Assembly: GCF_009650765.1 (NCBI RefSeq)
Contig: NZ_CP045740.1
Coordinates: 4,316,001 to 4,380,000, forward strand
DNA length: 64,000 bases
Reading direction: 5' to 3'
Source: Streptomyces sp. SUK 48
GTDB lineage: Bacteria > Actinomycetota > Actinomycetes > Streptomycetales > Streptomycetaceae
The notes below the pieces were generated by a model. That model searched no databases and was not told the origin of the DNA. It worked only from the letters and a program-made list of their open reading frames with translations. Each line of letters starts with the position of its first letter. Positions within the stretch are counted from its first letter, which is position 1. Shown piece by piece: positions 45,083-54,218 of the stretch. The translations under genes and the position numbers were made by a program.

Positions 45083-45718
45083 ATGCGCCTCCACGTCGTC
45101 GACCACCCCCTGGTCGCTCACAAGCTCACCACGCTGCGCGACCAGCGCACCGACTCCGCGACCTTCCGCCGGCTCGCCGACGAACTGGTCACCCTGCTCG
45201 CCTACGAGGCCACGCGGGACGTGCGCACCGAGATCGTCGACGTCGACACGCCGGTCGCGCGCACCACCGGTGTGAAGCTCGCCCGCCCCCGCCCGCTCGT
45301 CGTGCCGATCCTGCGCGCCGGTCTCGGCATGCTCGACGGCATGGTCCGGCTGCTGCCGACCGCCGAGGTGGGCTTCCTGGGCATGATCCGCAACGAGGAG
45401 ACGCTGGAAGCCTCCACGTACGCCACCCGGATGCCGGAGGACCTCTCGGGCCGCCAGGTCTACGTCCTCGACCCGATGCTGGCCACGGGCGGCACCCTGG
45501 TCGCCGCCATCCGCGAGCTGATCCGGCGCGGCGCGGACGACGTCACGGCCGTGGTCCTGCTGGCCGCGCCCGAGGGCGTCGAGCTGATGGAGCGCGAACT
45601 GGCGGGCACGCCGGTGACGGTGGTGACGGCCGCGGTCGACGACCACCTCAACGAGCACGGCTACATCATCCCGGGCCTGGGCGACGCGGGCGACCGGCTG
45701 TACGGCGCGGCGGAGTAG
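45083..45718 (+). CDS. upp: Uracil phosphoribosyltransferase
   Basis: 211 residues with the usual start '[20 protein letters not shown]'; an ATG two codons earlier (45077) is possible. The PRPP-binding loop reads '[12 protein letters not shown]' and the uracil-binding C-terminus '[16 protein letters not shown]'. The enzyme makes UMP from uracil and PRPP in pyrimidine salvage and is a cytoplasmic multimer. Monocistronic. All expected motifs are present. Confidence 0.95.
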   Translation: MRLHVVDHPLVAHKLTTLRDQRTDSATFRRLADELVTLLAYEATRDVRTEIVDVDTPVARTTGVKLARPRPLVVPILRAGLGMLDGMVRLLPTAEVGFLGMIRNEETLEASTYATRMPEDLSGRQVYVLDPMLATGGTLVAAIRELIRRGADDVTAVVLLAAPEGVELMERELAGTPVTVVTAAVDDHLNEHGYIIPGLGDAGDRLYGAAE

Positions 45719-45821
45719 CGGAAGCCCTCGGCGCGCCGAGGGGGCGCGGGGCCGTGCCGATCAACGGCTCCGCCGCGCGGGCGCGATCGGCCGCGCCGGA
45801 CCCGCGCCCGACGACGAAGCC

Positions 45822-46472
45822 TCAGCAGCCCTTCTTCTTCGGCGCGCCGACGCCCGTCGCGGGCGCGGTCAGGGCCGTCACCGCCCGGTCCGCGTCCGCC
45901 GCCTTCACCAGCCCCTTGAACTGGTCCCCGAGGATGAGGTCGAGCGTGGCTGCCTTGCGCCCGTCGGGGCGCTGCTCCGCGCCCGCGACCTGCGCGCCGA
46001 GCACCGGCAGGGACGTGCCGACCGCGGCCGTCGGCCCGAGGACCACGCCCGCGCCCTTCACCTTCTTGTCGTAGTCCGCACCGGCGTTGCCGACGTCACC
46101 GATCTTGAACCCGCGCTTCTTCAGCTGGTCCGCGGTGTCCTTGGCGAGCCCGGTGCGGGCGGTGGCGTTGAAGACGTTCACGGTGATGCGGCCGGGCGGG
46201 GGCAGCACCTTCCCGCCGTGCGCGGTCGCGGCCTGCGCCGTGTCGGCCTTGCCCTTGGCGGGGCAGCGCTTCGCGGCGCCGGCGGTCGATCCGCCCCCGC
46301 CGAAGACGTCGATGAGTTCCAGCGTGCCCCAGCCGAGCAGACCGAGGGTGCACGCGGAGGCCAGTACGGCCGCGACCAGCCGGCCTCGCCGCCGGGGCCG
46401 GCGCATCCGGGGGTACTTCGTCCCCGTGATCCGGTATTTGCCGCCCATGCCGGGGGGAGTCAGCATGCTCAT
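45822..46472 (-). CDS. LytR C-terminal domain protein
   Basis: 216 residues. A basic N-terminus ('RRPRRRGR') precedes one membrane helix ('LVAAVLASACTLGLLGWGTL'), leaving the rest outside. The extracytoplasmic part is a LytR_C domain ('ITVNVFNATARTGLAKDTAD', 'LKKRGFKIGDVGNAG', 'VVLGPTAAVG'). Such proteins accompany LytR-CpsA-Psr ligases in wall-polymer attachment, but this one has no ligase domain. The C-terminal 'KKKGC' has an unusual terminal Cys. Confidence 0.82.
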   Translation of the reverse strand: MSMLTPPGMGGKYRITGTKYPRMRRPRRRGRLVAAVLASACTLGLLGWGTLELIDVFGGGGSTAGAAKRCPAKGKADTAQAATAHGGKVLPPPGRITVNVFNATARTGLAKDTADQLKKRGFKIGDVGNAGADYDKKVKGAGVVLGPTAAVGTSLPVLGAQVAGAEQRPDGRKAATLDLILGDQFKGLVKAADADRAVTALTAPATGVGAPKKKGC

Positions 46473-46617
46473 GAGCGCAGCGTAGTGCGCCGGAGCGGGG
46501 ATGCCTATTAGATGATCAGCGGAGAGCGCTCAGTGGAACCCGAAAGGGTCAATCGGCGGGCTTCACAAGGCCGATCGGCGTAGCCGGCGAGGGCCCGGCC
46601 GACCGCTCCGGTCGGTC

Positions 46618-46664
46618 GAACCGGTCGGCCGCGCCGCCCCCGAACCGGTCGGCCGCGCCGCCCC
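46618..46664. repeat. Two tandem 23-bp repeats
   Basis: A unit starting GAACCGGTCGGCCGCG occurs at 46618-46640 and 46642-46664, between two minus-strand genes. A third partial copy lies on each side. Confidence 0.6.
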
Positions 46665-46674
46665 GCCGAGCCGG

Positions 46675-46971
46675 TCAGCCGAGTTCGAGCACCCGCGCGT
46701 GCAGCACCTGGCGCTGCTGGAGCGCCGCGCGCACCGCGCGGTGCAGGCCGTCCTCCAGGTAGAGATCGCCCTGCCACTTCACGACATGCGCGAAGAGGTC
46801 GCCGTAGAACGTCGAGTCCTCCGCGAGCAGGGTTTCCAGGTCCAGCTGCTGCTTGGTCGTCACGAGCTGATCGAGGCGGACCGGGCGCGGCGCGACGTCC
46901 GCCCACTGCCGGGTGCTTTCCCGGCCGTGATCGGGGTACGGCCGGCCGTTTCCGATGCGCTTGAAGATCAC
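46675..46971 (-). CDS. VapB-like/ParB-like small conserved protein
   Basis: 98 residues, beginning 'MIFKRIGNGRPYPDHGRES'. The central part ('APRPVRLDQLVTTKQQLDLE') and the motif 'DLYLEDGLHRAVRAAL' recall ParB-type nuclease-fold proteins. I remember close homologues annotated as VapB-family antitoxins in Streptomyces. No PIN-domain toxin is adjacent, so an antitoxin role is doubtful here. Highly conserved in the genus, which argues for a housekeeping function. Confidence 0.65.
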   Translation of the reverse strand: MIFKRIGNGRPYPDHGRESTRQWADVAPRPVRLDQLVTTKQQLDLETLLAEDSTFYGDLFAHVVKWQGDLYLEDGLHRAVRAALQQRQVLHARVLELG

Positions 46972-47104
46972 ACGGAAAGCCTACCGGCCCAGACGTTCCG
47001 GGCGCAGCCATGGCGCCGGAGTGCGACGCGTGAAAAGGTTCCACAAACAGGACAAATGCCGTCTATCGGTTCCAGAGGCCGTGGTGAAGGGACAGGGGGA
47101 GCAG

Positions 47105-48688
47105 ATGAGCGACCGCGACGCGGAACCCGGAGCCGGTCCCGGCGCGGAGTCCCCGGGCCCCGCCGGGCTCCCCGCCCCGGCCCGGGAGATCGCCGCCGGA
47201 TACGCCTTCTCGGGCCCCGCCCTCGACCTCGGCGCCCTCCTGTGGGACGGCGCCTGCCACCCGGACGCCCCGGTCCGCGTCCCGCTGCCCATGCTCAACC
47301 GGCACGGCCTGGTCGCGGGCGCCACCGGCACCGGCAAGACCAAGACCCTCCAGCTGATCGCCGAGCAGCTGTCGGCGCAGGGGGTGCCGGTGTTCCTCGC
47401 GGACATCAAGGGCGACCTGTCCGGCATCGCGCGCCCCGGCCAGGAGAACGACCGGGTGCGGCAGCGGTCCGGCGAGGTCGGCCGGAGCTGGACCCCGGCC
47501 GGCTTCCCGGCGGAGTTCTACGCGCTCGGCGGCCTCGGCCACGGCATCCCGGTGCGGGCCACGGTCACGAGTTTCGGACCGGTCCTGCTGTCCAAGGTGC
47601 TCGGGCTCAACCAGACCCAGGAGCAGTCCCTCGGCCTGATCTTCCACTACGCCGACACCAAGGGCCTGGAGCTGTTCGACCTCAAGGACCTGCGCGCGGT
47701 CGTCGCCTTCCTCACCTCCGACGAGGGCAGACCCGAGCTGAAGGGCATCGGCGGGCTCTCCACGGCCACCGCCGGGGTGATCCTGCGCTCGCTCACCGCC
47801 TTCGAGGCGCAGGGCATGGCGGACTTCTTCGGGGAACCGGAGTTCGACACGGCCGGCTTCCTGCGGACGGCCGACGACGGCCGGGGCATCGTCTCCGTCC
47901 TCGAACTGGCCGCCGTCCAGGACAGACCCCGGCTGTTCTCCACCTTCCTGATGTGGCTGCTGGCCGACCTGTTCCACGACCTGCCCGAGATCGGCGACGC
48001 CGACAAGCCGAAGCTGGTGTTCTTCTTCGACGAGGCGCATCTGCTGTTCGACGGCGCGTCCAAGGCGTTCCTGGACTCGATCGCGCAGACCGTGCGGCTG
48101 ATCCGCTCCAAGGGCGTCGGCGTCTTCTTCGTCACCCAGACCCCGAAGGACGTGCCCGCCGACGTCCTCGGCCAGCTCGGCAACCGCGTCCAGCACGCGC
48201 TGCGCGCCTTCACCCCGGACGACGAGAAGGCGCTGCGGGCGACCGTACGGACCTTCCCGAGATCGTCGTACGACCTGGAGGAACTGCTCACCGGCCTCGG
48301 CACCGGCGAGGCGGTGGTGACCGTGCTCGGCGAGAACGGCGCCCCCACCCCGGTCGCCGCGACCCGGCTGCGCGCCCCCGAGTCCCTGATGGGCCCGCTG
48401 GATCCGGCCGAACTGGACGGAGCGGTGCGGAACTCGCCGCTCCACGGCCGTTATGCACAGGCTGTGGACCGCGAGTCGGCGTACGAGAAGCTGACCGCCG
48501 CACCCGCCGCCGCGCGGCCGCAGCCGCAGCCGGAGCCGGTGCGGGCGCGGGCGCCGAAGGAGGAGCCCACGCTGGTCGAACAGGTCGTCGGCAGCGGGAT
48601 GTTCAAGTCCCTGGCCCGCTCGGTCGGCACCCAGCTGGGCCGCGAGATCACCCGGTCCCTGTTCGGGACGGCGCGCCGCAGGCGGTGA
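47105..48688 (+). CDS. HerA-like/DUF853 P-loop ATPase
   Basis: 527 residues from ATG at 47105 (GGGGGAG upstream); upstream in-frame codons are non-coding in character. Walker A is 'GATGTGKTKTL', Walker B 'LVFFFDEAHLL', and an Arg-finger-like 'FFVTQTPKDVPADVLGQLGN' follows. It belongs to the helicase HerA-like/YjgR group of hexameric ATPases. The C-terminal 'RSVGTQLGREITRSLFG' is typical of the family. A role in DNA translocation or repair is assumed; bacterial YjgR is uncharacterised. No nuclease (NurA) gene adjacent. Confidence 0.85.
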   Translation: MSDRDAEPGAGPGAESPGPAGLPAPAREIAAGYAFSGPALDLGALLWDGACHPDAPVRVPLPMLNRHGLVAGATGTGKTKTLQLIAEQLSAQGVPVFLADIKGDLSGIARPGQENDRVRQRSGEVGRSWTPAGFPAEFYALGGLGHGIPVRATVTSFGPVLLSKVLGLNQTQEQSLGLIFHYADTKGLELFDLKDLRAVVAFLTSDEGRPELKGIGGLSTATAGVILRSLTAFEAQGMADFFGEPEFDTAGFLRTADDGRGIVSVLELAAVQDRPRLFSTFLMWLLADLFHDLPEIGDADKPKLVFFFDEAHLLFDGASKAFLDSIAQTVRLIRSKGVGVFFVTQTPKDVPADVLGQLGNRVQHALRAFTPDDEKALRATVRTFPRSSYDLEELLTGLGTGEAVVTVLGENGAPTPVAATRLRAPESLMGPLDPAELDGAVRNSPLHGRYAQAVDRESAYEKLTAAPAAARPQPQPEPVRARAPKEEPTLVEQVVGSGMFKSLARSVGTQLGREITRSLFGTARRRR

Positions 48689-48807
48689 GCGACCGGCCGC
48701 CGGACCCGGGGGAGGCCATGAGCGACCGGCCGCCGGAGCGACGGTGGTGACCGGCCCCCGGACCGGGGACGCAGCCGAGCGCGTCCGGTCCGGTGGTCCG
48801 GACGGGT

Positions 48808-49503
48808 TCAGACGGTCTGCGGCACCTGCTTCGCCCGGTGGCGGATGCGGAACGCGGTGATGATCTCGGTGATGCCCACCACGATCAGCCAGATGCCGCC
48901 GACCAGGGTCAGCACGGCCACCGACCGGAAGGGCGAGTCGATCAGCACGATCCCGGCGACGAAGGTCAGCACGCCGAGCACGATCTGCCAGCCGCGCGCG
49001 GGCATCCGGGGGTCGGAGATCGCCGCCATGGTGTGGGTGACCCCGCGGATCAGCCAGCCGATGCCGATCCACAGGGCGAGCAGCAGGATCGACTGCATGG
49101 GCCCGCGGAAGCAGAGCAGGCCGAGCAGGATCGACAGCGCGCCGCTGATGAACGCCAGCACCCGCAGCGAGGTCGCCTGATGGGTGCCGAACGCGGCGGT
49201 CAGCTGGAAGACGCCGCTGACCAGCAGGTAGAGCCCGAAGAGGACACCGGCCACGGCCAGGGAGTGGCCCGGCCACACCAGGACCAGGACGCCCAGGATC
49301 AGCGAGGCGATCCCGGTGACCAGGACCACCTGCCAGGCGGCCTTGGCCAGGGCGTGCAGCGGTCCCTCGACCGGCGGCCCGGCCTCGTGGCGCTCGTGGC
49401 GCGCCTGCGGTTCGTGCGGGGCGCCCGGCGGATGTCCGCCATGGACGCGCTGGTCGTCGTACTCACGGCCCCATTCCGGGCCGTGACGCGATGCCTCGGT
49501 CAT
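48808..49503 (-). CDS. HdeD-family membrane protein
   Basis: 231 residues. A hydrophilic His/Arg-rich tail of about 50 residues precedes six membrane helices arranged in pairs, with the repeated motif 'GILxFVAGIVL' type (e.g. 'VLGVLTFVAGIVLIDSPF') and 'LVGGIWLIVVGITEIITAF'. HdeD is linked to acid resistance in Escherichia coli; actinobacterial members are mostly uncharacterised. The start at 49503 is the last Met before the tail. Monocistronic. Confidence 0.82.
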   Translation of the reverse strand: MTEASRHGPEWGREYDDQRVHGGHPPGAPHEPQARHERHEAGPPVEGPLHALAKAAWQVVLVTGIASLILGVLVLVWPGHSLAVAGVLFGLYLLVSGVFQLTAAFGTHQATSLRVLAFISGALSILLGLLCFRGPMQSILLLALWIGIGWLIRGVTHTMAAISDPRMPARGWQIVLGVLTFVAGIVLIDSPFRSVAVLTLVGGIWLIVVGITEIITAFRIRHRAKQVPQTV

Positions 49504-49601
49504 GTTCCATGCTCGGAACGGCTCCGCGCGGTCCGCCACCCGGGTGGGCCAAGTGGGCCACCAGGCGTACCCCGCATCCGGGCCCGCCTCCGCTCCCGGC
49601 G

Positions 49602-50195
49602 CTACTTCCGGGCCGCCTTCGCCGCCTTGGCCGCGGCCTTCATCTCCTGTTTGTGGGCGCGCACCTTGGTGAGCGAGTCCGGTCCGGTGATGTCGGCGAC
49701 GGACCGGTGGGCGTCGCGTTCGCCGTAGGCGCCGGCCGCCTCGCGCCAGCCCGCCGGCGTGACCCCGAGCTGCTTGCCCAGCAGCGCGAGGAAGATCTGC
49801 GCCTTCTGCCGGCCGAACCCCGGCAGGTCCTCCAGGCGTTTTTGCAGCTCGGCCCCGCTGCCGACCCCCCGCCAGACCGCCTCGGCGTCCCCGTCGTAGT
49901 GCTCGACCAGGTACTGGCACAGCTGCTGGACGCGCTTGGCCATCGAGCCCGGGTAGCGGTGTACGGCGGGCTTCTCGGAGAGCAGCGCGGCGAACGCCTC
50001 CGGGTCCCGCGCGGCGATCTCGTGCGCGTCCAGGTCCTCGGCGCCGAGCCGGTCGGCGATGGTCCGGGGCCCCTTGAACGCCCACTCCATCGGGACCTGC
50101 TGGTCCAGCAGCATCCCGGTGAGCGCGGCGAGGGGCGAGCGGCCGAGCAGCGCGTCGGCCGCCGGGTCCTGGGCGAGGTGCAGGGTGACGTCCAT
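49602..50195 (-). CDS. HhH-GPD-type base-excision repair protein
   Basis: 197 residues. The helix-hairpin-helix motif is 'LEDLPGFGRQKAQIFLALLG' at residues 115-135. 'LLDQQVPMEWAFKGP' near the N-terminus is the typical HhH-GPD helix. No Cys cluster for an iron-sulfur centre is present. The C-terminal tail is Lys/Ala-rich ('MKAAAKAAKAARK') and may add DNA affinity. The family includes DNA glycosylases; the lesion recognised is unknown. Divergent from the iron-box operon. Confidence 0.8.
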   Translation of the reverse strand: MDVTLHLAQDPAADALLGRSPLAALTGMLLDQQVPMEWAFKGPRTIADRLGAEDLDAHEIAARDPEAFAALLSEKPAVHRYPGSMAKRVQQLCQYLVEHYDGDAEAVWRGVGSGAELQKRLEDLPGFGRQKAQIFLALLGKQLGVTPAGWREAAGAYGERDAHRSVADITGPDSLTKVRAHKQEMKAAAKAAKAARK

Positions 50196-50255
50196 GAGCC
50201 GATGATCCCGCGTCGCGGATGATCGCGCGTCGCGTACGATTCCCCCCGTTGGAAA

Positions 50256-50274
50256 TTAGGCAAGGCTAACCTAA
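50256..50274 (+). promoter_or_regulatory. Iron box (DmdR1/IdeR-type)
   Basis: TTAGGCAAGGCTAACCTAA matches the Streptomyces iron-box consensus (TTAGGTTAGGCTAACCTAA-type) at 17 of 19 positions by eye. It lies 17 bp before the start of the penicillin-acylase-family gene, so Fe2+-bound DmdR1 would repress the operon and iron starvation would induce it. Confidence 0.82.
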
Positions 50275-50291
50275 GATTTGGAGGGCTCGGG

Positions 50292-52388
50292 GTGACCAGC
50301 GAGACCTACCGCGACGCCTTCGGCATTCCCCATGTGCGCGCGGCGGACGTACACGCGCTGGCCCGCGCCCAGGGCCGGGTCACCGCGCTCGACCGGGCCT
50401 GGCAGCTGGAGGTCGAACGGCACCGCGCCCAGGGCACGTCCGCGTCCTTCCTCGGCCCCGGGGAGGTCCCCTGGGACGTCCTCGCCCGCCGGGCCCGCCT
50501 GGCCGACACCGCGCGCCGCTGCTTCGCCGCGCTGGAACGCCGGGACCCGGAGACCGCGCGCTGGGTACGGTCGTACGCCGACGGCGTCAACGAGGGACTG
50601 CCGGCCGGCGCCCGCCGCGCCCCGGAGTTCGCCCGCACCGCGCTCGCCCCGGGCCGCTGGGAGCCCTGGACCCCGCTCGCCGTCTGGCTCTCCACCCACC
50701 TCCTGTTCGCGGGCTTCCCGGCCAAGCTCTGGCGCGAGCAGGCGATCCGGCACCTGGGCCCGGACGCGGTGGGCCTGTTCGCCACCGACGGCCCCGGCAC
50801 GGCGGGCAGCAACGGCTGGCTGCTCTCCGGCGACCGCACCGCCACCGGCCGGCCGCTGCTCGCCGGCGACCCCCACCGCTTCATCGAGGACCCCGGCGTC
50901 TACCAGCAGATCCGCCTGGCCTGCCCCGAGTTCGACGCCCTCGGCCTGGCCGTCCCCGGCATCCCCGGCCTCCCCCACTTCGGCCACGCGGGCACGGTCG
51001 CCTGGGGCATCACCAACGCCATGGCCGACTACCAGGACCTCTACCGCGAACGCCTGCGCCGCGCGGGTACCGCGGTGGAGGCGCTGGGCCCGGACGGGCG
51101 CTGGCACCCGGCGCACGCGCACACCGAGACGCTGGAGGTCGCGGGGGAGGCGCCGGTCGAGGTCGAGGTGATCGAGACGGAGCGGGGCCCGGTGATCGCG
51201 GGGGGACCGGAGACGCCGTACGACCCGGAGGGCGCCGACGGCGGGACGCTCGCCCTGCGCTACCCGCCCCGCGTCACGGAGGACCTCGGCTTCAGCGCCC
51301 TGCTGCCGCTCCTGCGGGCGCGGAACGTCGCCGACGTCGACCGGGCCGTGGACGCCTGGGCCGAGCCGGTGAACGTCGTCCAGGCGGCCGACACCGACGG
51401 CGGCACCCTGCACCGCGTCGCCGGACGCGTCCCGCTGCGCGCCCGCGCCAACCGCCTCCACCCGGTGCCCGCCTGGCACCCCGGCCACGACTGGCGGGGC
51501 TGGCACGAGATGCCGTACGCCCCCGTCCCGGACGGCATCGCCGTGATGGCCAACCAGCGCGGCCCGGCCGCCCCGCTCGGCGTGGAGTTCGCCCCGCCGC
51601 ACCGCGCCGACCGCATCCGCGCCCTCCTCGGCGCCGGCGGCCGCTGGAGCGCCGGGGACATGGCCGCGATCCACACCGACACCCATCTCGCCTCCGCCGC
51701 GCCCCTCCTCGGCCACCTCGCCGCGCTCGACGGCCTCACCCCGGCCGCGGCCCGGCTGCGCGACCGGCTGCTCGGGTGGGACCGCCACATGGACGCCGAC
51801 AGCAGCGACGCGGCGCTCTACGCGGCGCTGCGCGGAGAGGTCGTACGACTCCTCGCCGCCCAGCCGGCGTTCGCGCCGCTCACCGAACCCCCGGCGTACC
51901 CGGCGGCACTGCGCCCCTGGCTGGCCCTCGTCCCGCGCATCGGATTCGCCCTCGAACACCTGCTGCGCGCCGAGGAGCTGTACGGCATCGACCGGCCGGC
52001 CCTCGTTCGCACGGCACTCGAGGCCGTGGCCGCCGAACCGCCCACCGGCACCTGGTCGGACACCCACCGCCTCGCCCCCTGGCAGGCCCTGCCGGACGGC
52101 CGGACCGCCCCCGGTCTCGCCGGCGACCACGACTGCGTGCTGTGCACCTCCGCCCTGCCCGGCCTCACCGACCGCGCCGCCCGCGGCCCCGCCGCCCGCT
52201 GGGTCTGGGACCTCGCCGACCGGGACGCCAGCCGCTGGGTGGTCCCCTTCGGCGCCGACGGCGTCCCCGGGAGCCCGCACCACCACGACCAACTCCCCCT
52301 GTGGCTCGGGGGAGAACTCGCCCCCGTCGTCACCGACTGGCACCGGCTCACCCCCGACCGCACCCTGGAGCACCCCGATGACCACTGA
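50292..52388 (+). CDS. Penicillin acylase (Ntn hydrolase) family enzyme under iron control
   Basis: 698 residues, GTG start. 'RDAFGIPHVRAADVHALARA' opens the alpha subunit. The autocatalytic nucleophile Ser is in 'GTAGSNGWLLSG' near residue 178, followed by the family's 'GDPHRFIEDP' and 'ITNAMADYQDLYRERL'. The precursor should self-cleave before that Ser. No signal peptide is obvious, unlike secreted acylases, so a cytoplasmic role is likely. The iron box and the following siderophore-type acetyltransferase (11-nt overlap) suggest acyl-amide hydrolysis in siderophore maturation or turnover, comparable to PvdQ in pyoverdine synthesis. This is an inference; beta-lactams need not be substrates. 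Confidence 0.82.
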   Translation: MTSETYRDAFGIPHVRAADVHALARAQGRVTALDRAWQLEVERHRAQGTSASFLGPGEVPWDVLARRARLADTARRCFAALERRDPETARWVRSYADGVNEGLPAGARRAPEFARTALAPGRWEPWTPLAVWLSTHLLFAGFPAKLWREQAIRHLGPDAVGLFATDGPGTAGSNGWLLSGDRTATGRPLLAGDPHRFIEDPGVYQQIRLACPEFDALGLAVPGIPGLPHFGHAGTVAWGITNAMADYQDLYRERLRRAGTAVEALGPDGRWHPAHAHTETLEVAGEAPVEVEVIETERGPVIAGGPETPYDPEGADGGTLALRYPPRVTEDLGFSALLPLLRARNVADVDRAVDAWAEPVNVVQAADTDGGTLHRVAGRVPLRARANRLHPVPAWHPGHDWRGWHEMPYAPVPDGIAVMANQRGPAAPLGVEFAPPHRADRIRALLGAGGRWSAGDMAAIHTDTHLASAAPLLGHLAALDGLTPAAARLRDRLLGWDRHMDADSSDAALYAALRGEVVRLLAAQPAFAPLTEPPAYPAALRPWLALVPRIGFALEHLLRAEELYGIDRPALVRTALEAVAAEPPTGTWSDTHRLAPWQALPDGRTAPGLAGDHDCVLCTSALPGLTDRAARGPAARWVWDLADRDASRWVVPFGADGVPGSPHHHDQLPLWLGGELAPVVTDWHRLTPDRTLEHPDDH

Positions 52389-52962
52389 CCCGTCCCCGTC
52401 GTACGAACAGCACGTCGACGGCTTCGGCACCGTCCGCGTCCGCCCCCTGGACCCCGCCGCCGACGCGGACGTGATCCACGCCTGGGTGAGCGAGGAACGC
52501 GCCGCCTTCTGGGGCATGACCGGCCTCAGCCGCGACCAGGTCGCCGAGATCTACGCCCACATGGCCACCCTGGACACCCACCACGCCCACCTCGTCACCA
52601 AGGACGGCGCCCCGGCCGCCCTGTTCCAGACGTACGAGCCCGCGGCCGACCGCGTCGGCGAGTGCTACGACGTCCGCCCCGGCGACCTCGGCGTGCACGT
52701 CCTGCTGGCCCCCGCCGACGCCGCCGGGGCCCGCCCCGGCTGGTCTGCCGCGCTGCTCACCGTCCTGACGACGTACGCGCTGACCGCCCTCGGCCGGCAG
52801 CGGCTCGTGGTCGACCCGGACGTCCGCAACGCCAAGGCGATCGCCCGCTTCGTCCGCCAGGGCTTCGTGACCGGACCCGCCGTCGTGCTGCCCGAGGTGG
52901 ACATCCCCGATGTGTACCTGCCCGAGAAGCACGCCCAACTCGCTTTCCTGGAACGCCGGTAG
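52378..52962 (+). CDS. Siderophore-type GNAT acetyltransferase (IucB/RhbD-like)
   Basis: 194 residues of the Acetyltransf_8 branch. 'VRPLDPAADADVIHAWVSEE' begins the domain and 'RLVVDPDVRNAKAIARFVRQ' is the acetyl-CoA-binding and dimer region typical of hydroxamate enzymes that acylate N-hydroxy-lysine, -ornithine or -cadaverine. ATG overlaps the acylase stop by 11 nt, so it shares the iron box. It probably acylates an N-hydroxylated diamine or amino acid in siderophore assembly, or an imported siderophore. No NIS synthetase or monooxygenase gene is in the window. Confidence 0.8.
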   Translation: MTTDPSPSYEQHVDGFGTVRVRPLDPAADADVIHAWVSEERAAFWGMTGLSRDQVAEIYAHMATLDTHHAHLVTKDGAPAALFQTYEPAADRVGECYDVRPGDLGVHVLLAPADAAGARPGWSAALLTVLTTYALTALGRQRLVVDPDVRNAKAIARFVRQGFVTGPAVVLPEVDIPDVYLPEKHAQLAFLERR

Positions 52963-52983
52963 AGCGGGGGTAGCCTTCCGGGG

Positions 52984-53460
52984 GTGACGACTCCGCACGA
53001 GCTGATCGCGACTTACGGACTCGAACCGATCCCCCGCGAGGGCGGCCTGTTCCGGCGCACCTGGGAGGGGCCCGAGCGGGCGGACGGCCGCCCCGAGGGC
53101 GCCGCCATCGTGGCCCTGCTCACGGCGGACGACTACTCCGCCCTGCACCGCCTGCCCTACGCCGAGATCTGGCACTTCTACCGCGGCGACCCGCTGCGCC
53201 TGCTGCTGCTCGCCCCCGACGGCACCACCCGCACGGCCGTCCTCGGCCCCGATCCACGCGCCGGCCAGCAGGTCCAGCTGACCGTCCCGGCCCGCACCTG
53301 GATGGGGGCGCGGGTGGCCCCGGGCGGCGCCTGGACGCTGTTCGGCTGCACCACGGCCCCCGGGTTCACCTTCGCGGACTACGAGCACGGGGAGGCCGGG
53401 GACCTCACGGCGCGTTACCCCGCCGAGGCCGCCCGGATCAGGGAACTGTGCCGCCCATGA
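52984..53460 (+). CDS. Cupin (DUF985) protein
   Basis: 158 residues. 'YAEIWHFYRGDPLRLLLLAPDG' is the cupin core with a His metal ligand, followed by 'VPARTWMGARVAPGGAWTLF' and the C-terminal 'TAPGFTFADYEHG' characteristic of DUF985. GTG start at 52984. The reaction is unknown; homologues are small sugar- or metal-binding cupins. The stop overlaps the SDR start (ATGA), and it lies 21 bp after the acetyltransferase, so it may still be in the iron-controlled operon. Confidence 0.82.
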   Translation: MTTPHELIATYGLEPIPREGGLFRRTWEGPERADGRPEGAAIVALLTADDYSALHRLPYAEIWHFYRGDPLRLLLLAPDGTTRTAVLGPDPRAGQQVQLTVPARTWMGARVAPGGAWTLFGCTTAPGFTFADYEHGEAGDLTARYPAEAARIRELCRP

Positions 53461-54218
53461 ACCTCCTCGACGGACAGACCGCCCTGGTGACCGGCGCGGG
53501 CGGCGGCATCGGCCGCGCCATCGCGCTGCGCTTCGCCGAGCAGGGCGCGGCGGTCGCGCTGCACTGCCGTACGGCGACCGCCGCGGCCGGGGAGACCGCG
53601 GACCGGATCCGCGCGGCGGGCGGCCGGGCGGTGGTGCTGCGCGCGGACCTGACCGACGAGGACGCCTGCCACCGCCTGGTGCGGGACACCCTGGACTGGT
53701 CCGGCGGCCGGCTCACCGCGCTGGTGAACAACGCGGCCGTGCAGCCGGTCCGGCCGCTGCCCCGGCTGACCGCCGCCGAGTGGCGCGCGGTGATCGACAC
53801 CGACCTCACCAGCGTCTTCGCCTGCACCCAGGCCGCCGCGGCCCATCTGCGCGCGCACGGCGGCGGCACCGTCACCCACATCGCCTCCATCGAGGCGACC
53901 CACCCCGCCCCCGGCCACGCCCACTACGGCGCGGCCAAGGCGGCGGTCGTGGCGCACGCCCGGGCGGCCGCGCTGGAGTACGGCCCCGACGGCATCCGCG
54001 TCAACACGGTCTCCCCGGGCCTCATCGACCGCCCGGGCCTCGCCGACGCCTGGCCGGAGGGTGTCCACCGCTGGCTCGCCACCGCCCCCACCGGCCGCCT
54101 GGGCCGCCCCGAGGACGTCGCCGACGCCTGCGTCTTCCTGGCCTCCCCGCTCGCCTCCTGGATCACCGGGCACGATCTGGTGGTGGACGGGGGCGTGTCG
54201 GCGGGGCCTACCTGGTGA
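53457..54218 (+). CDS. SDR-family oxidoreductase
   Basis: 253 residues of classical short-chain dehydrogenase/reductase. The nucleotide-binding motif is 'TGAGGGIGRA', then 'NNAAV', the catalytic Ser in 'IASIEAT', Tyr-x3-Lys in 'YGAAK', and 'PGLIDRPGLA' plus 'DLVVDGG' at the C-terminus. It reduces or oxidises a small alcohol or ketone with NAD(P)H; substrate unknown. ATG overlaps the cupin stop, so the two are coupled; the tail overlaps the convergent GIY-YIG gene by 11 nt. Confidence 0.87.
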   Translation: MNLLDGQTALVTGAGGGIGRAIALRFAEQGAAVALHCRTATAAAGETADRIRAAGGRAVVLRADLTDEDACHRLVRDTLDWSGGRLTALVNNAAVQPVRPLPRLTAAEWRAVIDTDLTSVFACTQAAAAHLRAHGGGTVTHIASIEATHPAPGHAHYGAAKAAVVAHARAAALEYGPDGIRVNTVSPGLIDRPGLADAWPEGVHRWLATAPTGRLGRPEDVADACVFLASPLASWITGHDLVVDGGVSAGPTW

